From: Candidatus Bathyarchaeota archaeon A05DMB-3
Lineage (GTDB): Archaea > Thermoproteota > Bathyarchaeia > Bathyarchaeales > Bathycorpusculaceae
Direction: 5' to 3'
Length of the DNA: 40,460 nucleotides
NCBI GenBank assembly: GCA_019685555.1
Contig: JABFQN010000014.1
Span: 1-40,460, forward strand
Shown piece after piece: positions 1 to 8,318 of this stretch; the first letter of the stretch is position 1; every line of letters starts with the position of its first letter. A program made the translations under genes and the position numbers. Under the pieces are notes generated by a model. It saw only the letters and a program-made list of their open reading frames with translations, searched no databases and was not told the origin of the DNA.

Positions 1-341
1 GGCTCCATTTTGCCAATTTCTTTCCCAACGTTTTCGGTGATGACTTGGGCTATGCCTTTCAAGTGTCTTTGAGCGTAGTCTGAAACTCCTACACGGATGT
101 TTCCTTCGGGGGTTATTTGAGCCCATGTGTGCTTAGGCGTGTAAAGCAACTGCTCTGGTATCGCCAGAAGTTCTTCACGTTTTGTGGTTGGGATACCCTC
201 TGCACGCATTAGCTCTTCTAGGCGTAGTCTTATGGCTTCTGATACGAACTCTGATATGCTTCGATAACGCCCTGTTCTGAGGGCTTTCTCAATCTCTTTA
301 ATCAGTTCTTGCCTAATACTTACGGTTTTCCATTCAGACAT
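1..341 (-). CDS. RHH DNA-binding domain fused to a GcvH-like lipoyl domain (3' end cut by window edge)
   Basis: The reading frame starts at ATG 341, 9-10 nt after a strong AGGAGG (about 352-357), and runs off the left edge, so only about 113 residues are visible. Residues 1-45 read as a ribbon-helix-helix segment: a short beta strand (WKTVSIRQEL) followed by two helices containing SISEFVSEAIRLRLEEL, as in CopG/MetJ-type regulators. From about residue 68 the chain changes to a glycine cleavage H-protein pattern: YTPKHTWAQI, GNIRVGVSDYAQ, then LKGIAQV. The lipoylated lysine region lies beyond the edge or is absent. GcvH carries aminomethyl or lipoyl groups in the glycine cleavage system; an N-terminal RHH head is not part of that enzyme, so a regulatory or protein-tethering role is possible. 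The gene is divergent from the PhoU gene across 120 bp. Domain calls are by eye. Confidence 0.65.
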   Translation of the reverse strand, partial: MSEWKTVSIRQELIKEIEKALRTGRYRSISEFVSEAIRLRLEELMRAEGIPTTKREELLAIPEQLLYTPKHTWAQITPEGNIRVGVSDYAQRHLKGIAQVITENVGKEIGKME

Positions 342-461
342 TTTCCATCAACCTCCTTTACATGTGCGTGATATATAGAGTAAAACGAAAAATATATATC
401 TAACGTAAGTAGAAAATATAGAATAAATAAATGTGTTAAAGTATATATCATACATAGAGGA
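342..461. promoter_or_regulatory. Divergent AT-rich promoter region between the RHH-GcvH gene and phoU
   Basis: This is a 120-bp intergenic stretch, strongly A/T-rich, with TATA-like runs near 388-400 and 440-450. Genes point away on both sides, so it must carry promoters for both. The RHH protein may bind here, which would be autoregulation, but no clear inverted repeat was picked out by eye. Confidence 0.4.
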
Positions 462-1541
462 ATGGCTTTGGAAATTAGAAAAGTTCAAAGGGTTGGGCAC
501 TCAACAATGACCGTTTCGCTTCCAAACGAGTGGGTTAAAGAGCATGGCATAAAACCCAGCGACCTCCTATTCATAATGCCTGAAAGAGACGGCTCCCTAA
601 AAATAATGCCAAGGCACATAGCTCAAAGAGAAGAAGCTGAAGAATACATTGTAAATGCAGATGCATGCGACGAGCCAGGCATGCTGGAAAGGATAATTGT
701 GGGAAGCTACATCCTTGGACGCGACGTTATACGTGTAACCTCCACGAGTCGTATAGCCAAAGCCCACATAGACGAAGTGAGAAGAATAGTCCAAAAACTC
801 ATTGGATTGGGCATTCTTGAAGAAACACCGAAAAGCATACTTTTGCAGTGTTCCATTGACGCGACAAAGTTTAAACTTGACATGCTTATTAGGCGTTTGG
901 CACTCATCGCTTCAACAATACTGTCTGAGGCAATGCAAGGCTTCAGAGAGAAAAACTACGACCTTGTTGAGGAAGCCATAGCCCGCGAAGACGAAGCGGA
1001 CAAAATCTACTATTTAGCAGTGCGCCTACTCCTTTCTGCCCAGCTAAAACCAGCGACAGCTGAAGAGGTCGGCATGGTGGACGTTATTTTTATACCTGCT
1101 GCAAGGCTTATACTGCAGTATTTAGAGCTTGTGGCAGATTACTCGGAAGATTTAGCTAGAGAAGTGCTTGAAATGGAAGTTTACAGGAATAGGCTGCCAG
1201 AAAAAGTTGTTGACCGAATATTTCATCTAAGCGAGTTAACCCAAACCATCTTTCAAAAGTCCATAGAATGCGTGTTCACAAGGGATTTAAAGGTTGCAAA
1301 CCAACTTCTGGAGATGAGAAAAACCATTGAAATAGACTCCAATAGGCTTATGCGTGAAGCCCCGGAAATTCCATACATTCGGTCGATTCTCTCATGCCTA
1401 AGCAAGATTGCAGACAAAGGGGCAACAATCGCTGAAATAGCAATAAACAGAGCTTTAGAGGATCCAAGCAAATACGCGGAAGATGTGGTTAGAGCAGTGA
1501 AACACGTTAGAAGTTTGCCTATGACAATTGGAAAGGGTTAG
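462..1541 (+). CDS. phoU: PhoU family phosphate uptake regulator with N-terminal AbrB domain
   Basis: The 359-aa protein begins with a SpoVT/AbrB-type swapped-hairpin domain (residues 1-50, with VQRVGHSTMTVSLPNEWV and SDLLFIMPERDGSLKI). Two helical PhoU repeats follow at about 130-230 and 235-345, including the acidic helix stretch EEAIAREDEADKIYYLAVR that binds metal in PhoU proteins. This AbrB-PhoU architecture is widespread in archaea. PhoU proteins normally control phosphate transport through the Pst transporter; no pst gene is visible here, so the target is unknown. The ATG at 462 gives the full AbrB strand, which supports the start. The gene stands alone on the plus strand. Confidence 0.88.
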   Translation: MALEIRKVQRVGHSTMTVSLPNEWVKEHGIKPSDLLFIMPERDGSLKIMPRHIAQREEAEEYIVNADACDEPGMLERIIVGSYILGRDVIRVTSTSRIAKAHIDEVRRIVQKLIGLGILEETPKSILLQCSIDATKFKLDMLIRRLALIASTILSEAMQGFREKNYDLVEEAIAREDEADKIYYLAVRLLLSAQLKPATAEEVGMVDVIFIPAARLILQYLELVADYSEDLAREVLEMEVYRNRLPEKVVDRIFHLSELTQTIFQKSIECVFTRDLKVANQLLEMRKTIEIDSNRLMREAPEIPYIRSILSCLSKIADKGATIAEIAINRALEDPSKYAEDVVRAVKHVRSLPMTIGKG

Positions 1542-1636
1542 TTTTATCTTTGCATACACCATGTTTGTGCTATGTATAAAATAACAAAGGTTAAAGAGGA
1601 TGAAGTAAATATTCTATTTAGATAGAGGAAGACGTC

Positions 1637-2089
1637 ATGGATGATTTTGAAGAGGCAATTCGAAATATAGACGTCTTCTGCAAGGTTTTAGCCAAAAAAC
1701 TGGTGGAAAGCCTGAAAGAAGAAGAACCCAGCAATGAAATTCCAATAGAGCCTATGGAGAAACTCTTGAGGAGAAAATATGTTATTGAGGAAAAGTTTGA
1801 GAAAAACCCCACAGTGAAACATTTTATTCCGCTTCCCCACATTGAAGACCCCTTAATAGACGTTTTTGAAGATGAAAACTATGTTAAGGTTTTAATGCAG
1901 TGCCGCTGCAGAGAACAACGGGTAACAGTGCACAAATACGATGATGGCTTGCAAATATGTCTAGAAAACACTTGCTGGAAGCTTGACCTCCCCGTCAAAG
2001 AGTTACAGATAGAAAACATAATTATGAAATGCAACAACAATGAAGCTTTAGAAGTTGAAATTCCAAAGCTGAGGACAACAATAAACTAA
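1637..2089 (+). CDS. Hsp20/alpha-crystallin-like protein, cysteine-containing
   Basis: This 150-aa protein starts at ATG 1637 after GAGGAAG. The first 75 residues are charged and helical. The remainder (about 76-146) fits an Hsp20/CS beta-sandwich: PLIDVFEDENYVKVLMQC, a strand VTVHKYDDGLQICLE, LDLPVKEL, and the closing strand ALEVEIPKL, which corresponds to the LEVxLPK end of archaeal small heat shock proteins. It lacks the usual I-x-I tail. Several cysteines (CRC near 94-96, and three more) are unusual for Hsp20 and could bind metal or form disulfides. The family call rests on the strand pattern and the end motif only; a p23-like cochaperone is an alternative. Confidence 0.5.
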   Translation: MDDFEEAIRNIDVFCKVLAKKLVESLKEEEPSNEIPIEPMEKLLRRKYVIEEKFEKNPTVKHFIPLPHIEDPLIDVFEDENYVKVLMQCRCREQRVTVHKYDDGLQICLENTCWKLDLPVKELQIENIIMKCNNNEALEVEIPKLRTTIN

Positions 2090-2219
2090 CAAGCTAAAAG
2101 CAACACTGAGGTAAAAACAGTAGTCAAATAGAAAGTGAAAATATCCCAGTAGTTCAGTGAATATTTAACGAAAGCTTATTAATTTTAACTTCTTTCTAAG
2201 TTTATGCAGAGGGCGAGTT

Positions 2220-2450
2220 ATGTCGCAGGTGAGTTTGGAAAAAGTTTTTGCCGAGGTTAGGAAAGTTAGGGTTAGGCTTGAATCTATAGAGAAAACGCTG
2301 GAAAGTTTGGTGGATGCATTGTTGCCTGAAGAAGAAATAAGCGAAGAAGAATGGAAAGAAATTGATGAGATAGAGCGGGAAATGGAAAAAGGCGAATATG
2401 TTTCTTTAGAAGACATCCGGAGAAGGTATGGAGCCAAAAAACGTGGCTAA
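2220..2450 (+). CDS. Antitoxin of a RelBE/ParDE-type module
   Basis: A 76-aa acidic, helical protein that starts at ATG 2220 after GAGGGCGAG. The N-terminal half is a long helix with coiled-coil character (EVRKVRVRLESIEKTLESLVDALL). It is followed by a highly acidic segment and a C-terminal SLEDIRRRYG, a common antitoxin ending. The stop overlaps the start of the RelE-type gene by 23 nt in another frame, the usual layout of antitoxin-toxin pairs with translational coupling. The family is inferred from the partner and layout. Since the toxin frame is broken, the antitoxin may now be a leftover or may still act on toxins encoded elsewhere. Confidence 0.6.
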   Translation: MSQVSLEKVFAEVRKVRVRLESIEKTLESLVDALLPEEEISEEEWKEIDEIEREMEKGEYVSLEDIRRRYGAKKRG

Positions 2451-2711
2451 GTACCAAATTATTGTTTCAAAAAGGGCTCTAAAATTTTTAGATAAGCTGA
2501 ATAAGAAACTTAGGTTAAAAATAATTAATGATTTAAAGTGTTTGGAGGATTTTCCGTTTTTTACGAGACATCTTGACATTGTTAAGCTAAAGGGTAGAAA
2601 GAACTACTATCGGCTACGTGAGGTAATGTGAGGATCATATTCAAAGTGGATAAGAAATCAAGGATGGTATTGGTTGAGAAAATTGCATATAGAAAAGAAG
2701 TATACAAATAA
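2428..2711 (+). pseudogene. RelE/ParE-type toxin, broken by a -1 frameshift
   Basis: From ATG 2428 the frame reads a RelE-superfamily N-terminus (YQIIVSKRALKFLDKLNKKLR, then VKLKGRKNYYRLR). It hits a stop at 2629-2631 where the family continues with R-x-G-x-Y/V-R-I-I-F. The missing end is present one frame over, from about 2621: G N V R I I F K V D K, then VLVEKIAYRKEVYK and TAG at 2709-2711. Restoring one T at about 2620 (GTA-GGT for GA-GGT) rejoins the two parts into a toxin of about 94 residues. RelE toxins are ribosome-dependent mRNA nucleases; the lost half contains the conserved RIIF strand and the C-terminal tyrosine, so the visible 67-aa product should be inactive. Confidence 0.75.
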
Positions 2712-2742
2712 GATTCCTACATAACTAAAGGTAATGCGATGG

Positions 2743-2940
2743 CTAAACGGTCACGCCTTTCTGCTTAATTCTTCTTCGGCAAGCCTCTTCCTCAGCGCAT
2801 TTTGCACAAGTATAGATGACGTCAAACTCACTTTTCAAAGGGTTTTCAGGGTTAACAATGAAAACAAAACATTCTTCGCCCTTTTTGATGTTTCCGCCGC
2901 AGCAGAAGCATTTATGTTCTTTAAGGGCTGTAACTTTCAT
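2743..2940 (-). CDS. Small zinc-binding protein, four or more cysteines
   Basis: A 65-aa protein. It has an N-terminal knuckle CFCCGGNIKKGEEC and a second pair, YTCAKCAEEEAC, about 30 residues later. This is a treble-clef/zinc-ribbon layout. There are no other recognisable motifs. It lies between the toxin remnant and hdrB, separated from hdrB by 85 nt, and may be a structural or nucleic-acid-binding zinc protein. The function is unknown. Confidence 0.6.
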   Translation of the reverse strand: MKVTALKEHKCFCCGGNIKKGEECFVFIVNPENPLKSEFDVIYTCAKCAEEEACRRRIKQKGVTV

Positions 2941-3025
2941 TAAGCATCCTCAGAAATAATGCGGTATGTACGCTTTTAACATTTTCTAACAACAAGAATA
3001 AAGAAGGATTGAAGAAGCTTAATGT

Positions 3026-3901
3026 TTAGCCTATTTTTTCCATAACTTTGTCTATTTTCACTTTATGAAAGTCCAATGCCAGTTCTTTTGGCTCCACGCC
3101 TAGGCTTAGGCTTAAAAGTTCAGCGTAATGTATTATGGGCATGTTGTATTCCTCTTTATAAGTTGTCTTTATCAGCACTTGCCCAAGGTCCAGTGTTAGG
3201 AAGCAGAAGGGACAAAGGGTTGATATGCAGTCTGCACTTGCGTTATGGGCGTTTACAATCTTGTCTCTGGCTATGGCTAGCGCCACATCATCCGCGTAGC
3301 CTCTGAGAAGTCCGCCGCAGCATCTCAGCTTGTTTTTATACCATATGCTTTTGGCGCCTAAAGCCTCAATTAGAGTGTCAAATATGCGGGGTCGTTCTGG
3401 ATCGTCGAAGCGCAAAAGTGCACTTGGGCGTAGGAGGTGGCATCCTGAGAATGCTGCCACTTTAAGATTGTTTAGGGGTTTGATGATGTTTTGTTTTATG
3501 CTGTTTATGCCCACATCGTTCATTAAAACTTGTAGATAATGCCTCACTTCCTTGTTGCCTTTGAACTCTTTTCCGGCGTTTGCTAGAATTTTGTTCACCC
3601 TTTCTTTTAGTTCTGGCTTTTCTTTTAGTAGGCGGTTTGCCATTGCTAGGGATTCGAAGCATCCAGTGCACAGTGTTATCATGTTTAGGTCTGCTTCTTC
3701 TGCGAGGCAGATGTTGTAGGCGGCGACTGCTAAGCTTGTTTCCAAGTCTATGGACTGTAATGGTGGGGGAGCACAGCAAGTCATGTTTTCAAGGTCTATA
3801 AGTTCTATTCCAAGTTTTGTTAGGGCTTTTCTTGCTGAAAGTTCGTATTGGGGTTGTCGGGCTGGTATGGTGCAGCCTAAAAACAGTGCGTAACTTGTCA
3901 T
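3026..3901 (-). CDS. hdrB: Heterodisulfide reductase subunit B-like protein (HdrB)
   Basis: The 291-aa protein has two complete CCG domains, the sites of the noncubane [4Fe-4S] clusters of HdrB. The first uses C10, C42-C43 and C78-x-x-C81. The second, from about residue 150, uses a GCH, then RCCGG, then CPFC. HdrB reduces the disulfide substrate (CoM-S-S-CoB in methanogens) at the end of the bifurcation chain. No methanogenesis gene is visible here, so the true substrate may be another disulfide or acceptor. Its start overlaps the hdrC stop (ATGA), placing it last in the mvhG-mvhA-hdrA-hdrC-hdrB operon. The C-terminus (LSLGVEPKELALD) is typical of the family. Length is close to that of methanogen HdrB. 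Confidence 0.9.
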   Translation of the reverse strand: MTSYALFLGCTIPARQPQYELSARKALTKLGIELIDLENMTCCAPPPLQSIDLETSLAVAAYNICLAEEADLNMITLCTGCFESLAMANRLLKEKPELKERVNKILANAGKEFKGNKEVRHYLQVLMNDVGINSIKQNIIKPLNNLKVAAFSGCHLLRPSALLRFDDPERPRIFDTLIEALGAKSIWYKNKLRCCGGLLRGYADDVALAIARDKIVNAHNASADCISTLCPFCFLTLDLGQVLIKTTYKEEYNMPIIHYAELLSLSLGVEPKELALDFHKVKIDKVMEKIG

Positions 3902-4416
3902 TGCGATTCACCTTTTTTGAACATGATTTTGTCGAATCCCGTGGCTGAAAGAATTTTTTTCAAGGCTTCGATGCCTGTGGGCTTTAGCGGTGGCAATCCG
4001 TAGTCTGCCCTTTTCTTTTCTAGGAATTTCGATATAGGAACTATGCGTCCTTCGCTCATAAGTCCAGTTGCGAACTCTGTGTATATGGCTGGTATGTTCC
4101 CTTCGCTTATAGCGATGTTTCTCAAGGCGTATATAACATCTGCAATCTCGACTTTTTGGGGACATCGTTCTTGACAGTTGTAGCAGGAGGCGCAAAGCCA
4201 AATGGCATCTTCCGTGAGAACTTCGCCTCTTTGTCCAAGAAGGGCTAGTCGCAGGATTTGCCGTGGGTTGTAACGGTCCGTTGTTTTGGCGACTGGACAG
4301 CTGCTGGCGCATGTTCCGCATTGGTAGCAATAGGTGATGGTTTCTCCGCCCAGTTTGCTGGTAATCTCTCTTGCGAAGTCTACGGTTGAAGGTTTTTCTG
4401 GTTTTTCCTCAGCCAT
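3898..4416 (-). CDS. hdrC: Heterodisulfide reductase subunit C-like ferredoxin (HdrC)
   Basis: The 172-aa protein carries two classic [4Fe-4S] motifs: CYQCGTCASSCP at about residues 30-41 and CASCYNCQERCP at about 75-86. HdrC passes electrons from HdrA to HdrB. A helical C-terminal region follows (ALRNIAISEGNIP, then GRIVPISKFLEKKR), as in known HdrC. The gene lies 22 nt downstream of hdrA1 and overlaps hdrB by 4 nt. It is a standard member of the Mvh-Hdr operon. Confidence 0.9.
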   Translation of the reverse strand: MAEEKPEKPSTVDFAREITSKLGGETITYCYQCGTCASSCPVAKTTDRYNPRQILRLALLGQRGEVLTEDAIWLCASCYNCQERCPQKVEIADVIYALRNIAISEGNIPAIYTEFATGLMSEGRIVPISKFLEKKRADYGLPPLKPTGIEALKKILSATGFDKIMFKKGESQ

Positions 4417-4438
4417 TTTGTTCCCTCTACGTTTTGGT

Positions 4439-6850
4439 TTAGGCTAGTTGAAGGCTTCCCAGCTTTTCCACTCTTTCAGTCATCATCTTTGCTGCTTCGG
4501 CGAACTTGTCGCCTTCAATGTAGACTAGGTTGAACATTTCAAGTCTTTCAGGTTCTATGCCATACGCTTTGAGCAGCGTCTTTGCCAACTCCACTTTTTT
4601 ATGGGTTTTTTGGCTGCCTACTTCGTAGTGGCATCCGTCGGGTTTGCAGCCCACAACCATAACGCCTTGAGCCCCAGCCTTAAAGGCTTCGAGGATGTGT
4701 TGAACTTGAACTATGCCCGTGCATGGAACCCTTAAAACTCTAACGTTTGCTGGATAGCTCATCATAGCCATTCCAGAAGAGTCTATGGCGGCGTTGCCGC
4801 ATTCAGAACAGCTTATAGCTAACACTAACGGTTTAGATGTGCCGTTAATGGACAGCAAGGCTTTCATTTGGGCGGATATTTGACTTGGCTTTAGATGGCG
4901 AAGTTCTATGGCGCCCACTGGACATGTGCCAACGCAGACACCGCATCCTTCACATAAAAGTTCGGAAACTCGTGCAACGAAATGCCCTTCTCCTTTAGGT
5001 TCGAGGGTTATGGCGCCATACGGACATGTTACTGGACAGAACTCACAGTCGCCACAGTAATCCTCGTTCACAACAGCCACTTTCAAGTCTTTAACTATTT
5101 TGCCATTCATTAAGAATTTGGCTGCTTTAACGGCTGCTGAATGGGCGTGAAGCGAAGCTGTCGGAGCGTCCTTTGGGAAGGTGGCTCCTCCACAGAGGAA
5201 TATGCCTCTCCGCTTTGTTTCTGTGGGTCTAAGCTTGGCGTTGTATTCTTTGAAGAAGCCGTCTTGATCTAGTTCTATGCCGAGGATTTCCGCCAATTCT
5301 CTTGCATTTTCGGATGAAACCATGGCTGTGGCGAGAACCACAAGGTCTGCTTCAAGCTCCAGAAGCCTTCTTAGCAGTTCATCTTCAACTTCTACAACCA
5401 ATGTGTTTGTGGCTGGGTCATGGACAATTTCGGCGGGTCTTCCCTTGACGAATTTTACGCCTATTTCTCTTGCTCTTTCATAATAGTACTCATGTTCTCT
5501 TCCAGTTGTTCTGATGTCTATGTAGCATATGGTTACGTCTGTGTCTGGGAACGCCGATTTAATCAGTGTAGCATGTTTTAGGGATATCATGCAGCATATA
5601 CTCGAACAATACGGGTTCCAACGTCTATCCCGCGAACCCACACACTGGACGAAAACAATGCGTTTCGCCGGTTTTCCGTCAGAAGGCCTTACAACAGTTC
5701 CGTTTGTTGGACCGAAAGCATCAAGCATTCGCGCCAGTTCTAAATGTGTTACGATGTCTGGGTATTCGCCGTAATGATATTCTTTTATAACGCTTGGGTC
5801 GTATTCTCTAAAGCCTGTGGCTACGATTACGCTTCCAACGTTAAGGGTTAAGTGCTCGGTTTTCTGGTCTAATTCAATGGCTTTTGTGGGGCAAACTTCA
5901 ACGCATTTGGCGCATTCATGGAACTTGCATGCTTTAGCGTCTATGGCATAGACTGGTGGATAAACAAGTGGCTTGTTTACGTATATGGCTTTCCGGGTCT
6001 TAAGCTTAGCGTTATACTCGTCTGGAACTTCCACCGGACAAACGGACGTGCACAAGTCGCATGCCACACACTTCTTTTCGTTGACATATCTGGGTTTTCG
6101 TTCCACTGTAACTTTGAAGTTTCCAGGGGCTCCTTCAACCTTCACTATTTTAGAGTTTGTTAGAACGTTTAGGTTTGGAATTTCAGAGAATCCGGAACGG
6201 TAAACGCATTTTCTTGATGTTTGGGTTACAGTTTTAAGGTCTGAAGTTGGTGACTGGATGCAGATGGCACAGTCGTCTGTTGGGAAGAAACGCACGGCTT
6301 TGGCTGCTAAACCGCCGAGGAAAGGCTCCTTCTCCACTAAATAAACTTGGAAACCCATGTCAGCCAAGTCTTCTGCTGCTTGTATTCCAGCTATTCCACC
6401 GCCAATCACAAGAACGGATTTAACCGCTGGAAATTCAGTCTTCTCTATTGGCTCAAGAAGTTTAGCCTTCTCAACCGCTGCCAAAAGCATGGCTTTCGCT
6501 TTTTCCGTCGCCTCTTTAGGCGTGTCTTTGTGAGGCCATGCGCAATGGTCTTTAATGTCTAAAACCTCCACAAGATGAGGGTTTAACTCCGCCTCTTCCA
6601 CGGCTTTTGTAATAGCTATTTCGCTGATTTTTGGAATATTTTCTGCCACAACAACACGGTTTATCTTCTTTTCTTTAACGGCGTCCACTATAGCTTGGAG
6701 TCCTTGTCCCCGCCAGAACTCGCTGCCTCTTGCAACAAGTGCTACTCCATTGACGGTTTTCAGAAAGCCTGTTAAGGCTTCGAAGTCCAAGATTTTTGCG
6801 ATTTGTCCTCCGCAGTCTGAAAGGAAAACTCCAACTTTTGCTTCTTCCAT
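4439..6850 (-). CDS. hdrA: HdrA-MvhD fusion, bifurcating flavoprotein subunit (HdrA1)
   Basis: ATG 6850 is chosen because it gives the family N-terminus (MEEAKVGVF) 10 nt after the mvhA stop; a frame open to 6949 would run into mvhA. The protein is 803 aa. Residues 1-140 are the N-terminal domain, but of the four expected cysteines only C13 remains (S11, a tryptophan-containing stretch and an asparagine replace the rest). A thioredoxin-reductase-like FAD domain follows (VLVIGGGIAGIQAAEDL). Inserted ferredoxin motifs are CVACDLCTSVCP and CAKCVEVCP, and a C-terminal ferredoxin pair is CGDCEFCPVTCP and CEGCGVCVGTCP. An MvhD domain spans about 674-775 with C681, C684, C710, C735 and C740, the [2Fe-2S] set. 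HdrA bifurcates electrons between ferredoxin and HdrB. HdrA-MvhD fusions are known in other archaea. Confidence 0.9.
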   Translation of the reverse strand: MEEAKVGVFLSDCGGQIAKILDFEALTGFLKTVNGVALVARGSEFWRGQGLQAIVDAVKEKKINRVVVAENIPKISEIAITKAVEEAELNPHLVEVLDIKDHCAWPHKDTPKEATEKAKAMLLAAVEKAKLLEPIEKTEFPAVKSVLVIGGGIAGIQAAEDLADMGFQVYLVEKEPFLGGLAAKAVRFFPTDDCAICIQSPTSDLKTVTQTSRKCVYRSGFSEIPNLNVLTNSKIVKVEGAPGNFKVTVERKPRYVNEKKCVACDLCTSVCPVEVPDEYNAKLKTRKAIYVNKPLVYPPVYAIDAKACKFHECAKCVEVCPTKAIELDQKTEHLTLNVGSVIVATGFREYDPSVIKEYHYGEYPDIVTHLELARMLDAFGPTNGTVVRPSDGKPAKRIVFVQCVGSRDRRWNPYCSSICCMISLKHATLIKSAFPDTDVTICYIDIRTTGREHEYYYERAREIGVKFVKGRPAEIVHDPATNTLVVEVEDELLRRLLELEADLVVLATAMVSSENARELAEILGIELDQDGFFKEYNAKLRPTETKRRGIFLCGGATFPKDAPTASLHAHSAAVKAAKFLMNGKIVKDLKVAVVNEDYCGDCEFCPVTCPYGAITLEPKGEGHFVARVSELLCEGCGVCVGTCPVGAIELRHLKPSQISAQMKALLSINGTSKPLVLAISCSECGNAAIDSSGMAMMSYPANVRVLRVPCTGIVQVQHILEAFKAGAQGVMVVGCKPDGCHYEVGSQKTHKKVELAKTLLKAYGIEPERLEMFNLVYIEGDKFAEAAKMMTERVEKLGSLQLA

Positions 6851-6860
6851 CTTTTTCACC

Positions 6861-8318
6861 TTACCTTTTGAGCGTTTTGATAAGCCTTTTTTCGCTGTCA
6901 TAAATTTCCACCTCCAAAGGCATTTGGCCAACTGCAAAGTGAGTGGCACACGCGAAGCATGGGTCGTAAGCCCTAAAAGCCATTTCCACCATGTTCAGTA
7001 TTCCGTCTGTAACTTTGCCTTTCTTGATTAAGCCTTTAGCCGCATTTCTAATTGACATGCAGATGCTTGGCGCGTTGTTGACAGTCGCCACTATCAAATT
7101 GACTTTTTTAGCCAAAGCGTTCTCATCCAACTGGTAATGATGTATCAGCGTGCCCCTTGCAGCCTCCACAATTCCGACGCCTTCGCCTGGTTTGCCCGGC
7201 TTGTTGCGCACATTCTTGCTTGTTATTTCCGGGTCTGTTACAAGTTCTAGGGCGCGTTCAGCCGCGTATAAAAGCTCGATAAGCCTAGCCCAGTGATAAG
7301 CCAAGGTGTTGTGAACGGGTTTCCCGCCTAAGGTGGCGTACATCCGCTCATATTCTATTTGAGCCAACGGTGTGGCCATTCCATCCGCAGCATTAAGCCT
7401 TCCAAGGGGGCCTACGCGATATAATCCGCTTTCTGGACCATCCACAAGACCTTTCCAACCTATCTTCTTCAAGTATGGAAGCTTCACGTAGGTCCATGGT
7501 TCCACATGTTCTTCTATGACGTTTAGATACTCTTTGGGAGAGAATTTGACGGATTCCTTTCCTTCTGGGTCGACTACGCGGACGTTTCCATCGTAAAAGT
7601 TCACTTTGTTATTTTTGTCCACCAAGCCCATGTAATAAGTCTTCAGTGTGTATGGTTCGCTTTTGATTAGGTTTACGTAATCCGTGTTTTTCAACACTAT
7701 GTCGTCGAAAAGCTTCAACGAAAACTTGGCGAATTCAAGACAGCTTCTAACCATTCTTTCAATTTCTCGCCGCTCTTCCTCTGAAATTGGCCTTGCAAAT
7801 CCGCCTGGGATGCACGCGCTCACTGGGTGGGTTGCCTTGCCGCCTAAGATTTCGGTTATCTTTTGCCCATAAGCCCTATGCTTTATAACTTCCCTGCCGA
7901 TTTCTAGGCCAGCTTTTTCAATGACGCCTAAAACATTGCGTTTTTCTGGCGGTGCGTCTGGCCCAACCACAAAGTCTGGTCCGCCAAGATAATAGAAGTG
8001 CAAAGTATGGTCGTATAGGTAGTAGCCGCAGTACATTAATTCGCGAAGTTTTTTGGCTGGTTCAGGCGGTTCAACGTTAAAGCACGCATCGAGGGCTTTG
8101 GAGCTTGCCATGTGGTGGGCTACTGGGCAGACGCCGCAAATGCGTGTTGTTATTATTGGTAAGTCTTCAGCCCTTCGGCCTTCGCAGAATTTTTCAAAAC
8201 CGCGCAGTTCTGGGACTTGGAAGTAAGCCTCGTCTACGTCGCCTTCATCGTTTAGGAATATGGTTATTTTTCCGTGGCCTTCAAGCCTTGTGATCGGGTT
8301 TATAACTATCTCCTTCAT
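6861..8318 (-). CDS. mvhA: [NiFe]-hydrogenase large subunit, group 3 Mvh/Vhu type (MvhA)
   Basis: A 485-aa protein. The L1 motif RICGVCPVAHH gives C61 and C64, and the L2 motif DPCFACATH gives C454 and C457; these four cysteines hold the Ni-Fe site. The 25-residue tail after H460 is the part normally removed by a maturation protease, which is not seen in this window. It oxidises H2 in the cytoplasm and passes electrons through MvhG to MvhD. The start overlaps the mvhG stop (8315-8318, ATGA). The genomic partner hdrA1-mvhD directly downstream points to the group 3c Mvh-Hdr complex rather than an F420-reducing enzyme (no frhB here). Confidence 0.93.
   Translation of the reverse strand: MKEIVINPITRLEGHGKITIFLNDEGDVDEAYFQVPELRGFEKFCEGRRAEDLPIITTRICGVCPVAHHMASSKALDACFNVEPPEPAKKLRELMYCGYYLYDHTLHFYYLGGPDFVVGPDAPPEKRNVLGVIEKAGLEIGREVIKHRAYGQKITEILGGKATHPVSACIPGGFARPISEEERREIERMVRSCLEFAKFSLKLFDDIVLKNTDYVNLIKSEPYTLKTYYMGLVDKNNKVNFYDGNVRVVDPEGKESVKFSPKEYLNVIEEHVEPWTYVKLPYLKKIGWKGLVDGPESGLYRVGPLGRLNAADGMATPLAQIEYERMYATLGGKPVHNTLAYHWARLIELLYAAERALELVTDPEITSKNVRNKPGKPGEGVGIVEAARGTLIHHYQLDENALAKKVNLIVATVNNAPSICMSIRNAAKGLIKKGKVTDGILNMVEMAFRAYDPCFACATHFAVGQMPLEVEIYDSEKRLIKTLKR

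Noticed and set aside
6851-6949. N-terminal extension of HdrA1 up to 6949
   Set aside because: It overlaps the 3' end of mvhA and adds residues unlike HdrA; ATG 6850 gives the family start.
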